Below are positions 1 to 8,692 of a stretch of DNA of 64,000 nucleotides, piece after piece. This DNA is from Salinicoccus hispanicus (GTDB lineage: Bacteria; Bacillota; Bacilli; Staphylococcales; Salinicoccaceae): positions 124,001 through 188,000 of the forward strand of contig NZ_WUUK01000004.1 in NCBI RefSeq assembly GCF_009831115.1, given 5' to 3'. Position numbers and translations under genes: made by a program. Position 1 is the first letter of the stretch; every line of letters begins with the position of its first letter. Below the pieces are notes generated by a model. That model searched no databases and was not told the origin of the DNA. It saw only the letters and a program-made list of their open reading frames with translations.

Positions 1-345
1 CCTGGCAGCTTTGAAGTGATTGAGACCTGCTTGATAATGTGTTTCCTCGGACATTTTCAAAGGAGAACCCAATTCATCTGTAATCGTTTCGATCAGATCG
101 TTCTTACGGTTTTCATACTCCACTACAATCCTATCCAGCAGTTCGTGCCTTTCTTCTACAGGTGTATGGCGGAATTTCAGATAGACCGAATGCGCGGCTT
201 CTACAGCCTTGTCAACATCCTCGGCGTTTCCTTTGGCGATTCTGCCGAATACCTCCCCGGTTGCAGGGTTGATGACATCTATCATTTCTCCACTCGTACT
301 CTCAATCCATTCACCATTTATATACTGCTTTGTCTGTTCTCTCAT
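1..345 (-). CDS. Aldehyde dehydrogenase, N-terminal part (cut by window edge)
   Basis: The first 115 codons read [19 protein letters not shown] and continue through [15 protein letters not shown], the typical N-terminal start of NAD(P)-dependent aldehyde dehydrogenases. These are cytosolic enzymes that oxidise aldehydes to carboxylic acids. The catalytic Cys and Glu lie beyond the left edge, so substrate cannot be judged. The ATG at 345 is preceded by AAAGGGGA at suitable spacing. The family is confident; the subfamily is unknown. Confidence 0.85.
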   Translation of the reverse strand, partial: MREQTKQYINGEWIESTSGEMIDVINPATGEVFGRIAKGNAEDVDKAVEAAHSVYLKFRHTPVEERHELLDRIVVEYENRKNDLIETITDELGSPLKMSEETHYQAGLNHFKAAR

Positions 346-433
346 TTTATGCCATTCCCCTTTACAGTTTATGTCTTCTATCCTTTAGCCTAAATTATAA
401 GTCTCTAATCATTGAAAATGGAAACATATAAAA

Positions 434-464
434 AATAGAATATCCCGGATAGGGATATTCTATT
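434..464 (-). terminator. Intrinsic terminator of the YeeE-like gene
   Basis: A perfect 13-bp inverted repeat with a 5-nt loop lies just past the stop codon. On the minus strand it is followed by a run of six T. Confidence 0.85.
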
Positions 465-469
465 ATGAA

Positions 470-1723
470 TCAGCATACGGAGTCATTGGATTTTGGCACG
501 GAAAGCCCAAACAGTGGTCGGAGGTAAAGTGCCAGGAAGGTGCCGGCAAGTGCCAGGATACCCCATATATAGCCATGCAGACTGAATGAAGCGATGCCCC
601 CGAAGTATGCGCCGATATTGCATCCGAAGGCAAGACGTGCACCATAGCCCATCAGAAGTCCCCCGATGACGGATGCAGAAAAATTGCCAGGTGTGATTCT
701 GCTGAACTTGAATAGACCGCCTGCTGCTGAGGCGATGAATGCCCCAAGGATGACACCGAAGTTGAGCACAGTGGTCGAATCCGCGAAAATGGATGATTGG
801 AGTGCTGCAGCACTGGTGCCCTGCCAGTAGCCCCACGAAGCAACATCCACGCCGAACATGCCGGCTGCTTTTGATCCCCATAGAGCAAACGCTGAAGTAA
901 TGCCCCAAGGGGTGCCTCGGGTCATCAGGGTCAGTGCATTAAGTACAGCCAGTACGATGGCTGCAGCGAAAAGTGGCCAGAAACCTCTGAATATACGCTT
1001 CCACCCTTGCGCAGTCGGCAATGGCGCCATTTTAGGTGATTTTCTTTTCTTTTCAATGATGACTGTAATCCAGGCAATCAGTCCGAATAGGACGATGGAG
1101 ACAATCCACGCCCCGCCATAGCCGAGTCCTGTGGATGTGGCAAGTGAAATAGGTTCAAACGATGGGAGCTCCTCAGTCCAGAAAGGCAGATGGTATGCTC
1201 CGACTGTTGCTCCGATAATGAAGAAGATCAAGGTGATGAACATCACCGTGCGCCCACCACCGATTGCATAGAGTGTGCCGGAGGCACATCCCCCACCGAG
1301 CTGCATGCCGATGCCGAACATGAAGGACCCGACAATCAGGCTGATGCCGACAGGTGACACATAACCGGCGACCTCCTGTCCGAAGAAAGAGATGCCGAAT
1401 GCAAGAATCGGTGCGAATAATGTTACGGCGACAGCCAGCATGAGCATATGGGCACGCATTGCCTGCCCGTTCCCAACCGACATCATGCGTCTGAATGCAG
1501 AAGTGAATCCGAAGCGGGCATGAAATAAAGTAAAACCGAGAAGTAGGCCGAGAATCATGAGTATCGGCTGAGTCACCGACTGAGTGGCAGCAAGATATAG
1601 AAATAGGATGAAACTGACAGCAACACCGCCGCCGATGAGCATCTTCTGAGGAGAATTCAGAGCAAGAGAACTCCGCACTACCGGGTCCCTCACTTCATTT
1701 ACTGGCTGTACTCTGGTAGTCAT
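470..1723 (-). CDS. YeeE/YedE (TsuA-like) sulfur-compound membrane transporter
   Basis: This 417-residue polytopic membrane protein has two related halves. The glycine-rich cysteine motif GGGCASGTLYAIGGG lies in the first half and FGCNIGAYFGGIASFSLHGY in the second. These are signatures of the YeeE/YedE (DUF395) family, whose studied member TsuA imports thiosulfate through a relay of conserved cysteines. No TusA/YeeD partner gene is adjacent, so thiosulfate is the likely but unproven substrate. The ATG at 1723 has AGAAAGGTGA upstream. It is a single gene with its own promoter and terminator. Confidence 0.85.
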   Translation of the reverse strand: MTTRVQPVNEVRDPVVRSSLALNSPQKMLIGGGVAVSFILFLYLAATQSVTQPILMILGLLLGFTLFHARFGFTSAFRRMMSVGNGQAMRAHMLMLAVAVTLFAPILAFGISFFGQEVAGYVSPVGISLIVGSFMFGIGMQLGGGCASGTLYAIGGGRTVMFITLIFFIIGATVGAYHLPFWTEELPSFEPISLATSTGLGYGGAWIVSIVLFGLIAWITVIIEKKRKSPKMAPLPTAQGWKRIFRGFWPLFAAAIVLAVLNALTLMTRGTPWGITSAFALWGSKAAGMFGVDVASWGYWQGTSAAALQSSIFADSTTVLNFGVILGAFIASAAGGLFKFSRITPGNFSASVIGGLLMGYGARLAFGCNIGAYFGGIASFSLHGYIWGILALAGTFLALYLRPLFGLSVPKSNDSVC

Positions 1724-1768
1724 GTATAAATCACCTTTCTTTAGGAACAGTTTGTGTAATATTGGGAT

Positions 1769-1797
1769 AGTCTATTATATCCTAGTATTTCAGTCAA
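1769..1797 (-). promoter_or_regulatory. Putative sigma-A promoter of the YeeE-like gene
   Basis: On the minus strand TTGACT (1797-1792) and TAGACT (1774-1769) are 17 bp apart, about 45 bp upstream of the start. An alternative TATAAT lies inside the spacer. Confidence 0.5.
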
Positions 1798-1848
1798 GAA
1801 TAAACGCTGGAGGTTTTAAAGTAAAGCAGACCTTATACATAAATGTAA

Positions 1849-1877
1849 TTGTTCTGAACCAGAAAAGCGGTTATAAT
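1849..1877 (+). promoter_or_regulatory. Sigma-A promoter of the thymidine kinase gene
   Basis: TTGTTC (1849-1854) and TATAAT (1872-1877) are separated by 17 bp, about 100 bp upstream of the GTG start. Confidence 0.65.
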
Positions 1878-1973
1878 ATTGAAGCATTATGATGCCGGCT
1901 CTGACAAGTTGGACCGGCACCTATAAATGGAATCAGAAAAGCGCCTTGCATAAGGGAAGTCGGAGGAATTCAA

Positions 1974-2546
1974 GTGGCTAAACTATACTACCGGTATGGG
2001 ACGATGCAGAGTAACAAAAGCAATCAGATCATCACCACACATCACCAATATACAACGCAGGGCAAGCAGTGCCTTGCCTATTCCACGCCTGTAGATACAA
2101 GAAGCGGTTATAGAAAAATCAAATCCAGAATCGGCCTTGAGCTGGTATGTGAATATATAACAGATACCATATATGAAGATGTGAAGACCATTCATGAAAG
2201 GAACAAGGTACATGCGGTGGTTGTCGACGAAGCACAGTTCCTGTCCAAAAGAGATGTCCATCATCTGAGTGATATCGCAGATGATCTGGATATCCCTGTC
2301 ATCTGCTTCGGTTTGAAGACGGATTTCCGCAATCAGCTGTTTCAAGGCAGTCAAGTACTACTCGAGCTCGCCGACGCCATTGATGAGCTGAAAACGATCT
2401 GCCAGTTCTGCAATAAGAAGGCGACCTTGAATATGAGGCTCCTTGATGGCAGGCCGACGAATGTCGGGGAAACGATCCAGATCGGCGATGAAGAATATGT
2501 GCCGGTCTGCAGAAAATGCTACAAGGAAAGACTGGGCCTGGACTGA
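1974..2546 (+). CDS. tdk: Thymidine kinase, E. coli-type, with altered P-loop
   Basis: This 190-residue enzyme would phosphorylate thymidine to dTMP in nucleotide salvage. It aligns by eye with E. coli Tdk along its length: the N-terminal start, DEAQFLS carrying the catalytic Glu, CFGLKTDFR, and a CxxC...CxxC zinc lasso (CQFC, CRKC). The P-loop is unusual: E. coli has MNAGKST where this protein has MQSNKSN, so the glycine before the Walker lysine (position 14) and the Thr at 17 are both Asn. Lys15 and Ser16 are kept. The GTG start is set by CGGAGGAAT eight bases upstream. The classical staphylococcal Tdk belongs to the other sequence subtype. Confidence 0.9.
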   Translation: MAKLYYRYGTMQSNKSNQIITTHHQYTTQGKQCLAYSTPVDTRSGYRKIKSRIGLELVCEYITDTIYEDVKTIHERNKVHAVVVDEAQFLSKRDVHHLSDIADDLDIPVICFGLKTDFRNQLFQGSQVLLELADAIDELKTICQFCNKKATLNMRLLDGRPTNVGETIQIGDEEYVPVCRKCYKERLGLD

Positions 2547-2670
2547 GAAAACCGTCCAGCTTTAATTAACAGAACTCAATGCCGCTCTAATCAACCTTTA
2601 ATTTTTTATTAACCGTCCTTTATGGATGACCTTCTATACTGAAATTATAAACAGATAGGAGGCGTTATGA

Positions 2671-3336
2671 ATGAAATTGAAAAAGAATCACTTGCTGGCA
2701 GGAAGTCTGATTTCAGCGTTGATGCTCGGTGCATGTTCAAGCGCAAGCGCAGACGCGGATCTTGATTGGCAAGAGGACAGTAACGAAGGTACAACGATTG
2801 TAAATAACGGTTCAAAAAACAGCAAAGTGCAGATGGAAGCCCAGCAGGCAGTGGACAAGGCAAAAGAACAATTTGATGGTGAAGTCCAGGAAGTGGAACT
2901 TGATGAGGATGACGGCAGATACTACTACGAAGTGGAACTTCAGAATGGCAAAGAGGAGTATAACGTTGATATTGACGCTGACGATCTGACTATTCTCGAG
3001 GAGTCATTCGACCAAGATGATGATGACCGTGATGACGTGAACGATGACAATGACCGTGATGACGATGTGAACGGTGACGATGACCGTGATGACAATGCAG
3101 ATGACAATCGTAATGACGACACAACCCAATCCACACCTGCAAATGGCAGTTCCTCAGGCGGAAAAATCATTTCTTCAACCGAGGCATTGAAAATTGCCCA
3201 AAATGAAGCAGATGGTGAAGTTTCTGAATGGGACTACGATGATAAAGAGTATGAAGTTGAGCTTATTTCGAACGGTGAAGAGTATGAAATGACAATTGAT
3301 GCAAAAACTGGTGATGTCATCGAATTCGATGACTGA
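2671..3336 (+). CDS. PepSY-domain lipoprotein
   Basis: This 221-residue protein has a lipoprotein signal peptide with lipobox LGAC (Cys near residue 22). Two PepSY-type repeats follow, both with a YEVEL core (about residues 55-110 and 165-221). They are joined by a highly acidic Asp/Asn/Arg linker around residues 115-155. PepSY domains are extracytoplasmic; several inhibit peptidases or act as sensors, but the role here is unknown. The start at 2671 is set by AGGAGG at 2657-2662; an ATG at 2667 is out of frame. It sits directly upstream of a two-component system whose last gene also encodes PepSY repeats. Confidence 0.85.
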   Translation: MKLKKNHLLAGSLISALMLGACSSASADADLDWQEDSNEGTTIVNNGSKNSKVQMEAQQAVDKAKEQFDGEVQEVELDEDDGRYYYEVELQNGKEEYNVDIDADDLTILEESFDQDDDDRDDVNDDNDRDDDVNGDDDRDDNADDNRNDDTTQSTPANGSSSGGKIISSTEALKIAQNEADGEVSEWDYDDKEYEVELISNGEEYEMTIDAKTGDVIEFDD

Positions 3337-3352
3337 AGTAGGTAAAGTATGG

Positions 3353-3377
3353 GCCTGGAATTTTTCCAGGCTTTTTT
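3353..3377 (+). terminator. Intrinsic terminator after the PepSY lipoprotein gene
   Basis: An 8-bp GC-rich stem with a TTT loop is followed by six T. Confidence 0.85.
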
Positions 3378-3476
3378 AATTGAATTTTAATGATTCTATA
3401 ACGAAAAATGCAGCACTTTGCTATATACTTGGTGTAATAGTAGCCGATTTGCATCAAGACAACAAGGAGTGCTTAT

Positions 3477-4154
3477 ATGGAAAAGATTCTGATTGTTGAA
3501 GATGATGAAAAAATCGCCCGTGTCATCCAGCTGGAATTGGAACATGAAGGGTACGAAGTGGCAATCGCATATACAGGGAAGGCAGCGCTTGAACAATACG
3601 AGATCGCATCTTTCGACCTGATCCTTCTTGACGTCATGATTCCCGAACTGAATGGACTCGAGGTCCTTCGACGTGTCCGACAGAAAGATGATAAGATACG
3701 CATCATCATGCTTACTGCCAGAGATGCTGTCATGGATAAGGTGAGTGGTCTGGATTCGGGGGCAAATGACTATGTCACCAAACCATTTGAAATTGAAGAG
3801 CTTCTGGCCCGCATAAGGACACAGCTCAAACAAAGGATGATGTCACAGGAAGCCGTTGACCAGGAGATGACATGCAGACATCTCAGAATACTGCCCATGG
3901 CCCGTGAAGTGTATATCCACGATGAGCTGGTCTATCTGACCCAGAAAGAATACGATCTGCTTCATTTTCTGTTGACGCACAGAAACCAGGCACTATCAAG
4001 GGAACAGATTATAGAAGCGGTCTGGGGTTATGATTACTATGGGGACACCAACACCGTGGATGTCTATGTCAGATACCTGCGCAAAAAGCTTGATCGTGAC
4101 GCCCCATCCATCATTGCAAGTGTCAGAGGTATCGGCTATATGGTGAAGGAATGA
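3477..4154 (+). CDS. OmpR-family response regulator (YkoG-like)
   Basis: This 225-residue protein has a receiver domain with acidic residues E8/D9/D10, phosphoacceptor D52 in LILLDVMIP, T80 and K102 in YVTKPF. A C-terminal winged-helix domain follows (LTQKEYDLL, TVDVYVRYLRKKL, SVRGIGYMV). It closely resembles B. subtilis YkoG and is also ArlR-like. The histidine kinase starts 4 nt after its stop, so the two are cotranscribed. In B. subtilis ykoGH lies next to the PepSY gene ykoI, matching the PepSY genes on both sides here. Target genes are not known. Confidence 0.93.
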   Translation: MEKILIVEDDEKIARVIQLELEHEGYEVAIAYTGKAALEQYEIASFDLILLDVMIPELNGLEVLRRVRQKDDKIRIIMLTARDAVMDKVSGLDSGANDYVTKPFEIEELLARIRTQLKQRMMSQEAVDQEMTCRHLRILPMAREVYIHDELVYLTQKEYDLLHFLLTHRNQALSREQIIEAVWGYDYYGDTNTVDVYVRYLRKKLDRDAPSIIASVRGIGYMVKE

Positions 4155-4158
4155 AACA

Positions 4159-5532
4159 ATGAAAATCGGGACAAAAATCCAGTTGTATACAACGGTGATG
4201 ACATTGATTGTCGTCATCATCATCAATCTGTTCGTCTATTACTCCTATCGGCATTTTTCATTGGAAGCGGAAATGGGACAGCTTGAAAATCGTGGGTTCA
4301 ATATCATGCAGGAAATACAGAACGCAAATGATAGCGGCATCAATGCTGAAGCGGTGCTCCAGGCCTATCTGCTTTCTGATGGCTATATCACTATCATTGA
4401 TAGTGAAGGTAACCCTGTGGTACGCATTGCTACAGAAGCGGAATATGCTGACCTTTCGATGCCCTACAGCACAGCTCAATATGCAGAGGCGGTTGATCAT
4501 GAGCCCCATCATTTTGTAATGGTATCCCTTCCGATCATCTGGGAGAATGGGCAGATTCATGCACTTCAGATATATGAGAATGTCGGTTTCCTGCATGACA
4601 CATTTGAAATTCTACGCTGGATTCTCCTGCTGTCGACTGGACTCATATTCATTGTCATATTTCTGCTGAATCGGATCATTACAAATTTCATTACCCAGCC
4701 GATCAACAAACTCATCAACAAGATGAATAGAACAAACAATACTGCGAAGTACTCGATGCTGGAAATCGACCGCAAAGATACCAGGGAACTCCAGGAGCTT
4801 TCCGGAGCCTTCAACAATATGATGAAGTCACTCAAGATTCATGATGAAAATCAACAGGCTTTCATCATGAATGCCTCCCATGAATTGAAGACGCCGATTA
4901 CAGTAATCAGTTCCTATAGTGAAATGCTGTCGCGTTTTGGTAAGACCCGTGAAGATGTACTCGATGAAAGCATCCATGCCATCAGTGATGAAGCGAGAAG
5001 AATGAAATATCTGACCGAGCAGCTTCTGAGCTTCGCCAAAGTGAATACAGGCAGAGAAGAAATCATCCGCAGACCTGTACATATTGTTGAGCTAATCCGG
5101 GACATCGCTGTGCGCCTGGAGAAGGTATACCAGCGGAATATTCACGTGCATACGAATCATGAGGGGCTGCTGGCTCACGTGGATGTGGATACTTTCGATC
5201 AGTTGATCAAGATATTCCTGGATAATGCCTACAAGTACAGCTCGGATGACATCGCTATTGATGTGCTGGCTCACGGTTCTTCGGTTGAAGTGGCGATAAA
5301 GGACATGGGTATCGGCATTCCGAAAGAGGATATTGAACATATTTTTACTCGCTTCTACCGTGTTGACAAGGCGAGAGCCAGAAAGACTGGAGGATCCGGG
5401 TTAGGTTTGTCGATTGCGAATGAACTGGCGAAACTGAACGGTATGGATATCCAGGTGGAAAGCGAGATGGGTGTCGGAACGACTTTCAGACTGTTCATGG
5501 AAAGTGGGAATGAGGATGAAGAGAACAACTAG
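4159..5532 (+). CDS. Sensor histidine kinase (YkoH-like)
   Basis: This 457-residue membrane kinase has transmembrane segments near residues 10-28 and 153-172 enclosing an extracellular sensor region of about 120 residues. A HAMP linker follows, then a HisKA domain with the phosphorylated H241 in ASHELKTPI. The ATP-binding domain shows N (DNAYKYSS), DMGIGIP, FTRFYRVDKAR and GGSGLGLSI. It would phosphorylate the upstream regulator. Its last codons overlap the next PepSY gene, so the membrane PepSY protein is made together with the kinase and may modulate it (inference). Confidence 0.93.
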   Translation: MKIGTKIQLYTTVMTLIVVIIINLFVYYSYRHFSLEAEMGQLENRGFNIMQEIQNANDSGINAEAVLQAYLLSDGYITIIDSEGNPVVRIATEAEYADLSMPYSTAQYAEAVDHEPHHFVMVSLPIIWENGQIHALQIYENVGFLHDTFEILRWILLLSTGLIFIVIFLLNRIITNFITQPINKLINKMNRTNNTAKYSMLEIDRKDTRELQELSGAFNNMMKSLKIHDENQQAFIMNASHELKTPITVISSYSEMLSRFGKTREDVLDESIHAISDEARRMKYLTEQLLSFAKVNTGREEIIRRPVHIVELIRDIAVRLEKVYQRNIHVHTNHEGLLAHVDVDTFDQLIKIFLDNAYKYSSDDIAIDVLAHGSSVEVAIKDMGIGIPKEDIEHIFTRFYRVDKARARKTGGSGLGLSIANELAKLNGMDIQVESEMGVGTTFRLFMESGNEDEENN

Positions 5533-6214
5533 GCTGCTGATTGCTGCAATGGCTGTTGTACTGGGCTTTGTGATTGGTACCGTATTACTGGTGCAGTCGC
5601 AGTCGGAATCACTGGGGGAAGATACGATCAGAGCGATGGTCACTGACCGGTACAGTGGTCAGATCAGAACGATAGAAACGGAAGGTGGCCAATATATTGT
5701 CCATGTAGAAGATGAAGGCTTCGAGTACGAAATCACCATGGATAGGGAGGATGGCAGCATCACTACCATGGAATCCAGAAAAATTGCTGCAGAGGAATCA
5801 ATTGAAGAAAGCACAGAGACGGAAGGTACTTCCGAAACAACTGTTGAGGGATCGACAGAAGCCCCAGTAGAGGAAGCAGAAGAAGAACCGGAAGAGGAAT
5901 TGACGGTACAAATGACTGAAGCGGAAGCCAAGACATTGGCTTTTGAAGAAGTCGGCGGACAGTTTGTCCATGTCGCCCTGAATGAGGAAATCCACCCGTC
6001 CGAATACCAGGTCATACAGCTGGTGGATGATGATGATGAAGGTGCACTCGTTTCCGTCAACGCCCAATCGGGGGAAGTCGTCAAAGTGTTGTGGTTTTCA
6101 ATTGATTTTGAAGATATTACAGACATAGAAGCATTTGCTCGGGAGCTTCAGAACTACAATAAGCAGTATCAGGACGACTACTATATTGAATTTGATGATG
6201 ACAATGATGATTAG
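5510..6214 (+). CDS. Membrane-anchored PepSY-repeat protein
   Basis: The 234-residue product has an N-terminal transmembrane anchor (about residues 7-27), a PepSY-like repeat (about 40-85), a Glu/Thr-rich linker (about 90-135) and a second repeat (about 140-185). Two in-frame ATGs (5510 and 5516) are possible starts; 5510 has AAAGTGGG at better spacing. The gene overlaps the histidine kinase gene by about 20 nt, so translation is coupled. Topology puts the PepSY repeats outside the cell, near the kinase sensor. The function is unknown; sensory or inhibitory partner of the kinase is the simplest guess. Confidence 0.8.
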   Translation: MRMKRTTRLLIAAMAVVLGFVIGTVLLVQSQSESLGEDTIRAMVTDRYSGQIRTIETEGGQYIVHVEDEGFEYEITMDREDGSITTMESRKIAAEESIEESTETEGTSETTVEGSTEAPVEEAEEEPEEELTVQMTEAEAKTLAFEEVGGQFVHVALNEEIHPSEYQVIQLVDDDDEGALVSVNAQSGEVVKVLWFSIDFEDITDIEAFARELQNYNKQYQDDYYIEFDDDNDD

Positions 6215-6252
6215 TCCCTTCGGAAATGTTATCCTGAAGGGGTATTTTTTTT
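6215..6252 (+). terminator. Terminator of the PepSY/two-component operon
   Basis: An inverted repeat built on CCCTTC...GAAGGG starts right after the stop codon and ends in eight T. Confidence 0.8.
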
Positions 6253-6337
6253 GCATTCATCCATTTTGCATCAGCTTATATGATATTATTGAATTCTGAT
6301 AGCGATTGAAGGAATTGAGATCGGGGAGGTGCGCATT

Positions 6338-7075
6338 ATGATAGAGATGATGGGAGTTTCCAAATCCTTTGCAGGCAAGGATGGTCACTTCAAAGCAGTG
6401 GACGATGTAGACCTGTCAATCAAGGATAGGGAGATATTCGGCATCATTGGTGAGAGCGGTGCCGGCAAGTCGACGCTGATGCGTTTCATCAATGCCTTGG
6501 AAACACCAGACTCCGGCCAGGTCATAGTCAATGGCGTAGTGGTCGATAAACTGCGTGGAAGAAGTTTGAGGAACCATCAGAAGAATATCGGGATGGTGTT
6601 TCAGCATTTCAACCTTTTGGCAAACAGAACAGTGGCTGAGAATATCCTTCTGCCTTTGAAACTGCATCAATATGATCAGGCATTGACCATTGATGAAGTG
6701 CTGGAATTTACCGGTCTTGCCGATAAGCGCAGCAGTTATCCTGCTGAACTTTCCGGAGGGCAGAAGCAGCGTGTTGGCATTGCAAGGGCGCTCATTACAC
6801 GCCCTCATATACTGCTATGTGACGAACCTACGTCTGCTCTCGATGAGAACACGACTTATGAAATTGCCGATGTTCTCCATAAGGCCCAGAATGAATACGG
6901 TATGACTGTCGTCATCGTGACCCATGAACTGGGTGTAATCAAGGCTTTGTGCCATCGGGCGGCAGTTCTGGAACACGGGAAGCTGGTGGATACCATAGAT
7001 GTCGTACAGGGGAATAGTACGCGGTCTGGACAGTCATACTACAAGCGTGTATTGGAAGTGTTGAAAAATGAATAG
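6338..7075 (+). CDS. metN: Methionine-type ABC transporter ATPase, short form
   Basis: This cytosolic ATPase has Walker A GESGAGKST, Q-loop VFQHFNLL, signature LSGGQKQR, Walker B ILLCDEPTSALD and the H-loop VTHE. The permease and binding-protein genes follow, which matches the MetNIQ uptake family. At 245 residues it is about 100 shorter than usual MetN and lacks the C-terminal NIL domain, which in E. coli MetN binds methionine and inhibits transport. GGGGAGG at 6323-6329 fixes the ATG at 6338; a GTG overlapping that ribosome site is not a usable start. Substrate may be methionine or a related amino acid. Confidence 0.85.
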   Translation: MIEMMGVSKSFAGKDGHFKAVDDVDLSIKDREIFGIIGESGAGKSTLMRFINALETPDSGQVIVNGVVVDKLRGRSLRNHQKNIGMVFQHFNLLANRTVAENILLPLKLHQYDQALTIDEVLEFTGLADKRSSYPAELSGGQKQRVGIARALITRPHILLCDEPTSALDENTTYEIADVLHKAQNEYGMTVVIVTHELGVIKALCHRAAVLEHGKLVDTIDVVQGNSTRSGQSYYKRVLEVLKNE

Positions 7076-7751
7076 TTTCAACCTCTATTTCGAACGTGTC
7101 ATCGAATATGCACCCAGGCTGTCTGAGAGCCTATTCGAAACTGGAATCATGATGATATTTGCAATGGTTGCCGCAATTGTTCTGGGGCTTCCCCTTGGTA
7201 CACTGCTGTATCTTGCTTCCAAGGGCAAACCAATGGAAAACAAGTTTCTATACCAGCTGGCAAGCATATTCGTCAATATTGTCCGTTCGTTTCCGTTTCT
7301 CCTGCTGGTCGTCGTCATGCAACCGCTGATCCGTCTGCTATACGGACGGGCAACAGGAGATCCCGTTGCGGCTTCGTTTCCCATGATGCTTATTGCTATT
7401 GCGCTTTACGCAAGGTTTGTAGAACAGTCCTTGCACGATGTACCGAGGGGCGTGACAGAAACCGCCCAATCCATGGGAGCCACCACTTTTCAGCTGGTAT
7501 GGAAGTTTCTGTATGTTGAGGCAAGGAGTTCTCTGATCATCGGCTTCACTACTGCCTTCGTCAGCTTCATTTCCTATTCCACCATCATGGGTGTGGTGGG
7601 TGGCGGGGGTATCGGTGATTTTGCCATTCGATACGGATATCAGAGGTACGAAACAGATATCATGTATACCTCGATTGTCGTAATCATCATATTCGTTGTC
7701 CTGGCTCAATGGATGGGACTGAAGATTGCAAGGAAACTGGATAAAAGATAA
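7068..7751 (+). CDS. metI-type permease (metP): Methionine-type ABC transporter permease
   Basis: This 227-residue membrane protein has about five transmembrane segments. The cytoplasmic EAA loop, reading VPRGVTETAQSMGATTFQLV, contacts the ATPase. The C-terminal region GVVGGGGIGDFAIRYGYQRYE is characteristic of MetI/MetP permeases. The start overlaps the ATPase gene by 8 nt and the binding-protein gene follows closely, so the three form one operon. Confidence 0.92.
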   Translation: MNSFNLYFERVIEYAPRLSESLFETGIMMIFAMVAAIVLGLPLGTLLYLASKGKPMENKFLYQLASIFVNIVRSFPFLLLVVVMQPLIRLLYGRATGDPVAASFPMMLIAIALYARFVEQSLHDVPRGVTETAQSMGATTFQLVWKFLYVEARSSLIIGFTTAFVSFISYSTIMGVVGGGGIGDFAIRYGYQRYETDIMYTSIVVIIIFVVLAQWMGLKIARKLDKR

Positions 7752-7772
7752 AAAGCAAAGGAGATGGATCAT

Positions 7773-8618
7773 ATGTTGAAAAAAGGATTGCTGTTGAGTA
7801 GTTTGACACTGCTTCTGGCCGGATGTGGCGGAGGACAGGAAAGTACAGAAGAATCGCAGGAGGGCGGTAGTGCTTCCCAGGATGAAGTCGTCATACAAGT
7901 CGCTTCCCATCTCCCTCCAATGACGGACATTGTAGAGATCGCAGGAGATGCCATCGAAGCGCCCTACGAAGTCGAACTGGTTGAAGTATCGGATAACATC
8001 CAATACAATGAAGCTCTTCTTAATGAAGAAGTAGATGCCAATTTTGCGCAGCACGAACCTTTCATGGAGATATTCAATGAAGAACGCGACGGAAACCTGG
8101 TTGCGCTTCAGCCGATCTATAATGCAATCGTCGGGTTCTATTCCCCTGTATATGATTCGATAGAAGCGCTGGAAGATGGGGCAGAGGTTGCCTTGCCTTC
8201 GGATGCCACAAATGAAGCCCGTGCATTGATGATACTGGATCAGCATGGCGTCATTACTCTGGCTCCCGAAGCCGAGCATAATGCAAGTGTCGATGATATC
8301 GAGGAGAATCCGCATAATCTTGAATTTACACATATTGATCTTCTCAACCTGACAGGCGCATATGAAGACGGTCTCGAACTCGTGTTCAATTACCCGACAT
8401 ATATTTCAAGCATCGATCTCACACCGGAAGATGCGATACTGCTTGAAGAGGATGAGGACAATACATTTGCCATCCAGCTTGTTGCACGTGAAGAAACCCG
8501 GGATTCAGAAGCGATACAGGCGCTCAAAGAGGCCTTCACTTCACAGGAGGTATATGATTACCTGAATGAACTGAGTGAAGAAGGCCACCTTGAACCGGCT
8601 TTCGAAATGGAAGAATAG
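7773..8618 (+). CDS. metQ: NlpA/MetQ-family substrate-binding lipoprotein
   Basis: The 281-residue product has a signal peptide with lipobox LAGC, a Ser/Glu/Gly-rich tether, and a MetQ-type fold starting VIQVASHLPP with NEALLNEEVDANFAQHEPF. It captures the amino acid outside the cell for the ABC transporter. AAAGGAG at 7757-7763 sets the ATG at 7773; the in-frame ATG at 7764 abuts the ribosome site. No SAM riboswitch or T-box is visible before the operon, so methionine control, if any, is not by those elements. Confidence 0.9.
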   Translation: MLKKGLLLSSLTLLLAGCGGGQESTEESQEGGSASQDEVVIQVASHLPPMTDIVEIAGDAIEAPYEVELVEVSDNIQYNEALLNEEVDANFAQHEPFMEIFNEERDGNLVALQPIYNAIVGFYSPVYDSIEALEDGAEVALPSDATNEARALMILDQHGVITLAPEAEHNASVDDIEENPHNLEFTHIDLLNLTGAYEDGLELVFNYPTYISSIDLTPEDAILLEEDEDNTFAIQLVAREETRDSEAIQALKEAFTSQEVYDYLNELSEEGHLEPAFEMEE

Positions 8619-8622
8619 TGTG

Positions 8623-8645
8623 GGCATATTGAGCATGAATATGCC
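8623..8645. other. Stem-loop between metQ and the EIIC gene
   Basis: GGCATATT and AATATGCC form a perfect 8-bp inverted repeat with a 7-nt loop. There is no T-run, so this is a possible mRNA end or processing structure rather than a clear terminator. Confidence 0.4.
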
Positions 8646-8692
8646 GAAACCGTTATATCATCATGGATATCGGTTGAAATAGAGGAGAAGAA

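Noticed and set aside
16-393. Plus-strand 125-codon frame at the left edge
   Set aside because: The opposite strand encodes a clear aldehyde dehydrogenase N-terminus with a ribosome site.
7338-8333. 331-codon minus-strand frame across the Met-type permease and binding-protein genes
   Set aside because: It is antisense to two clear genes and its translation has the Cys/His-rich look of a shadow frame.
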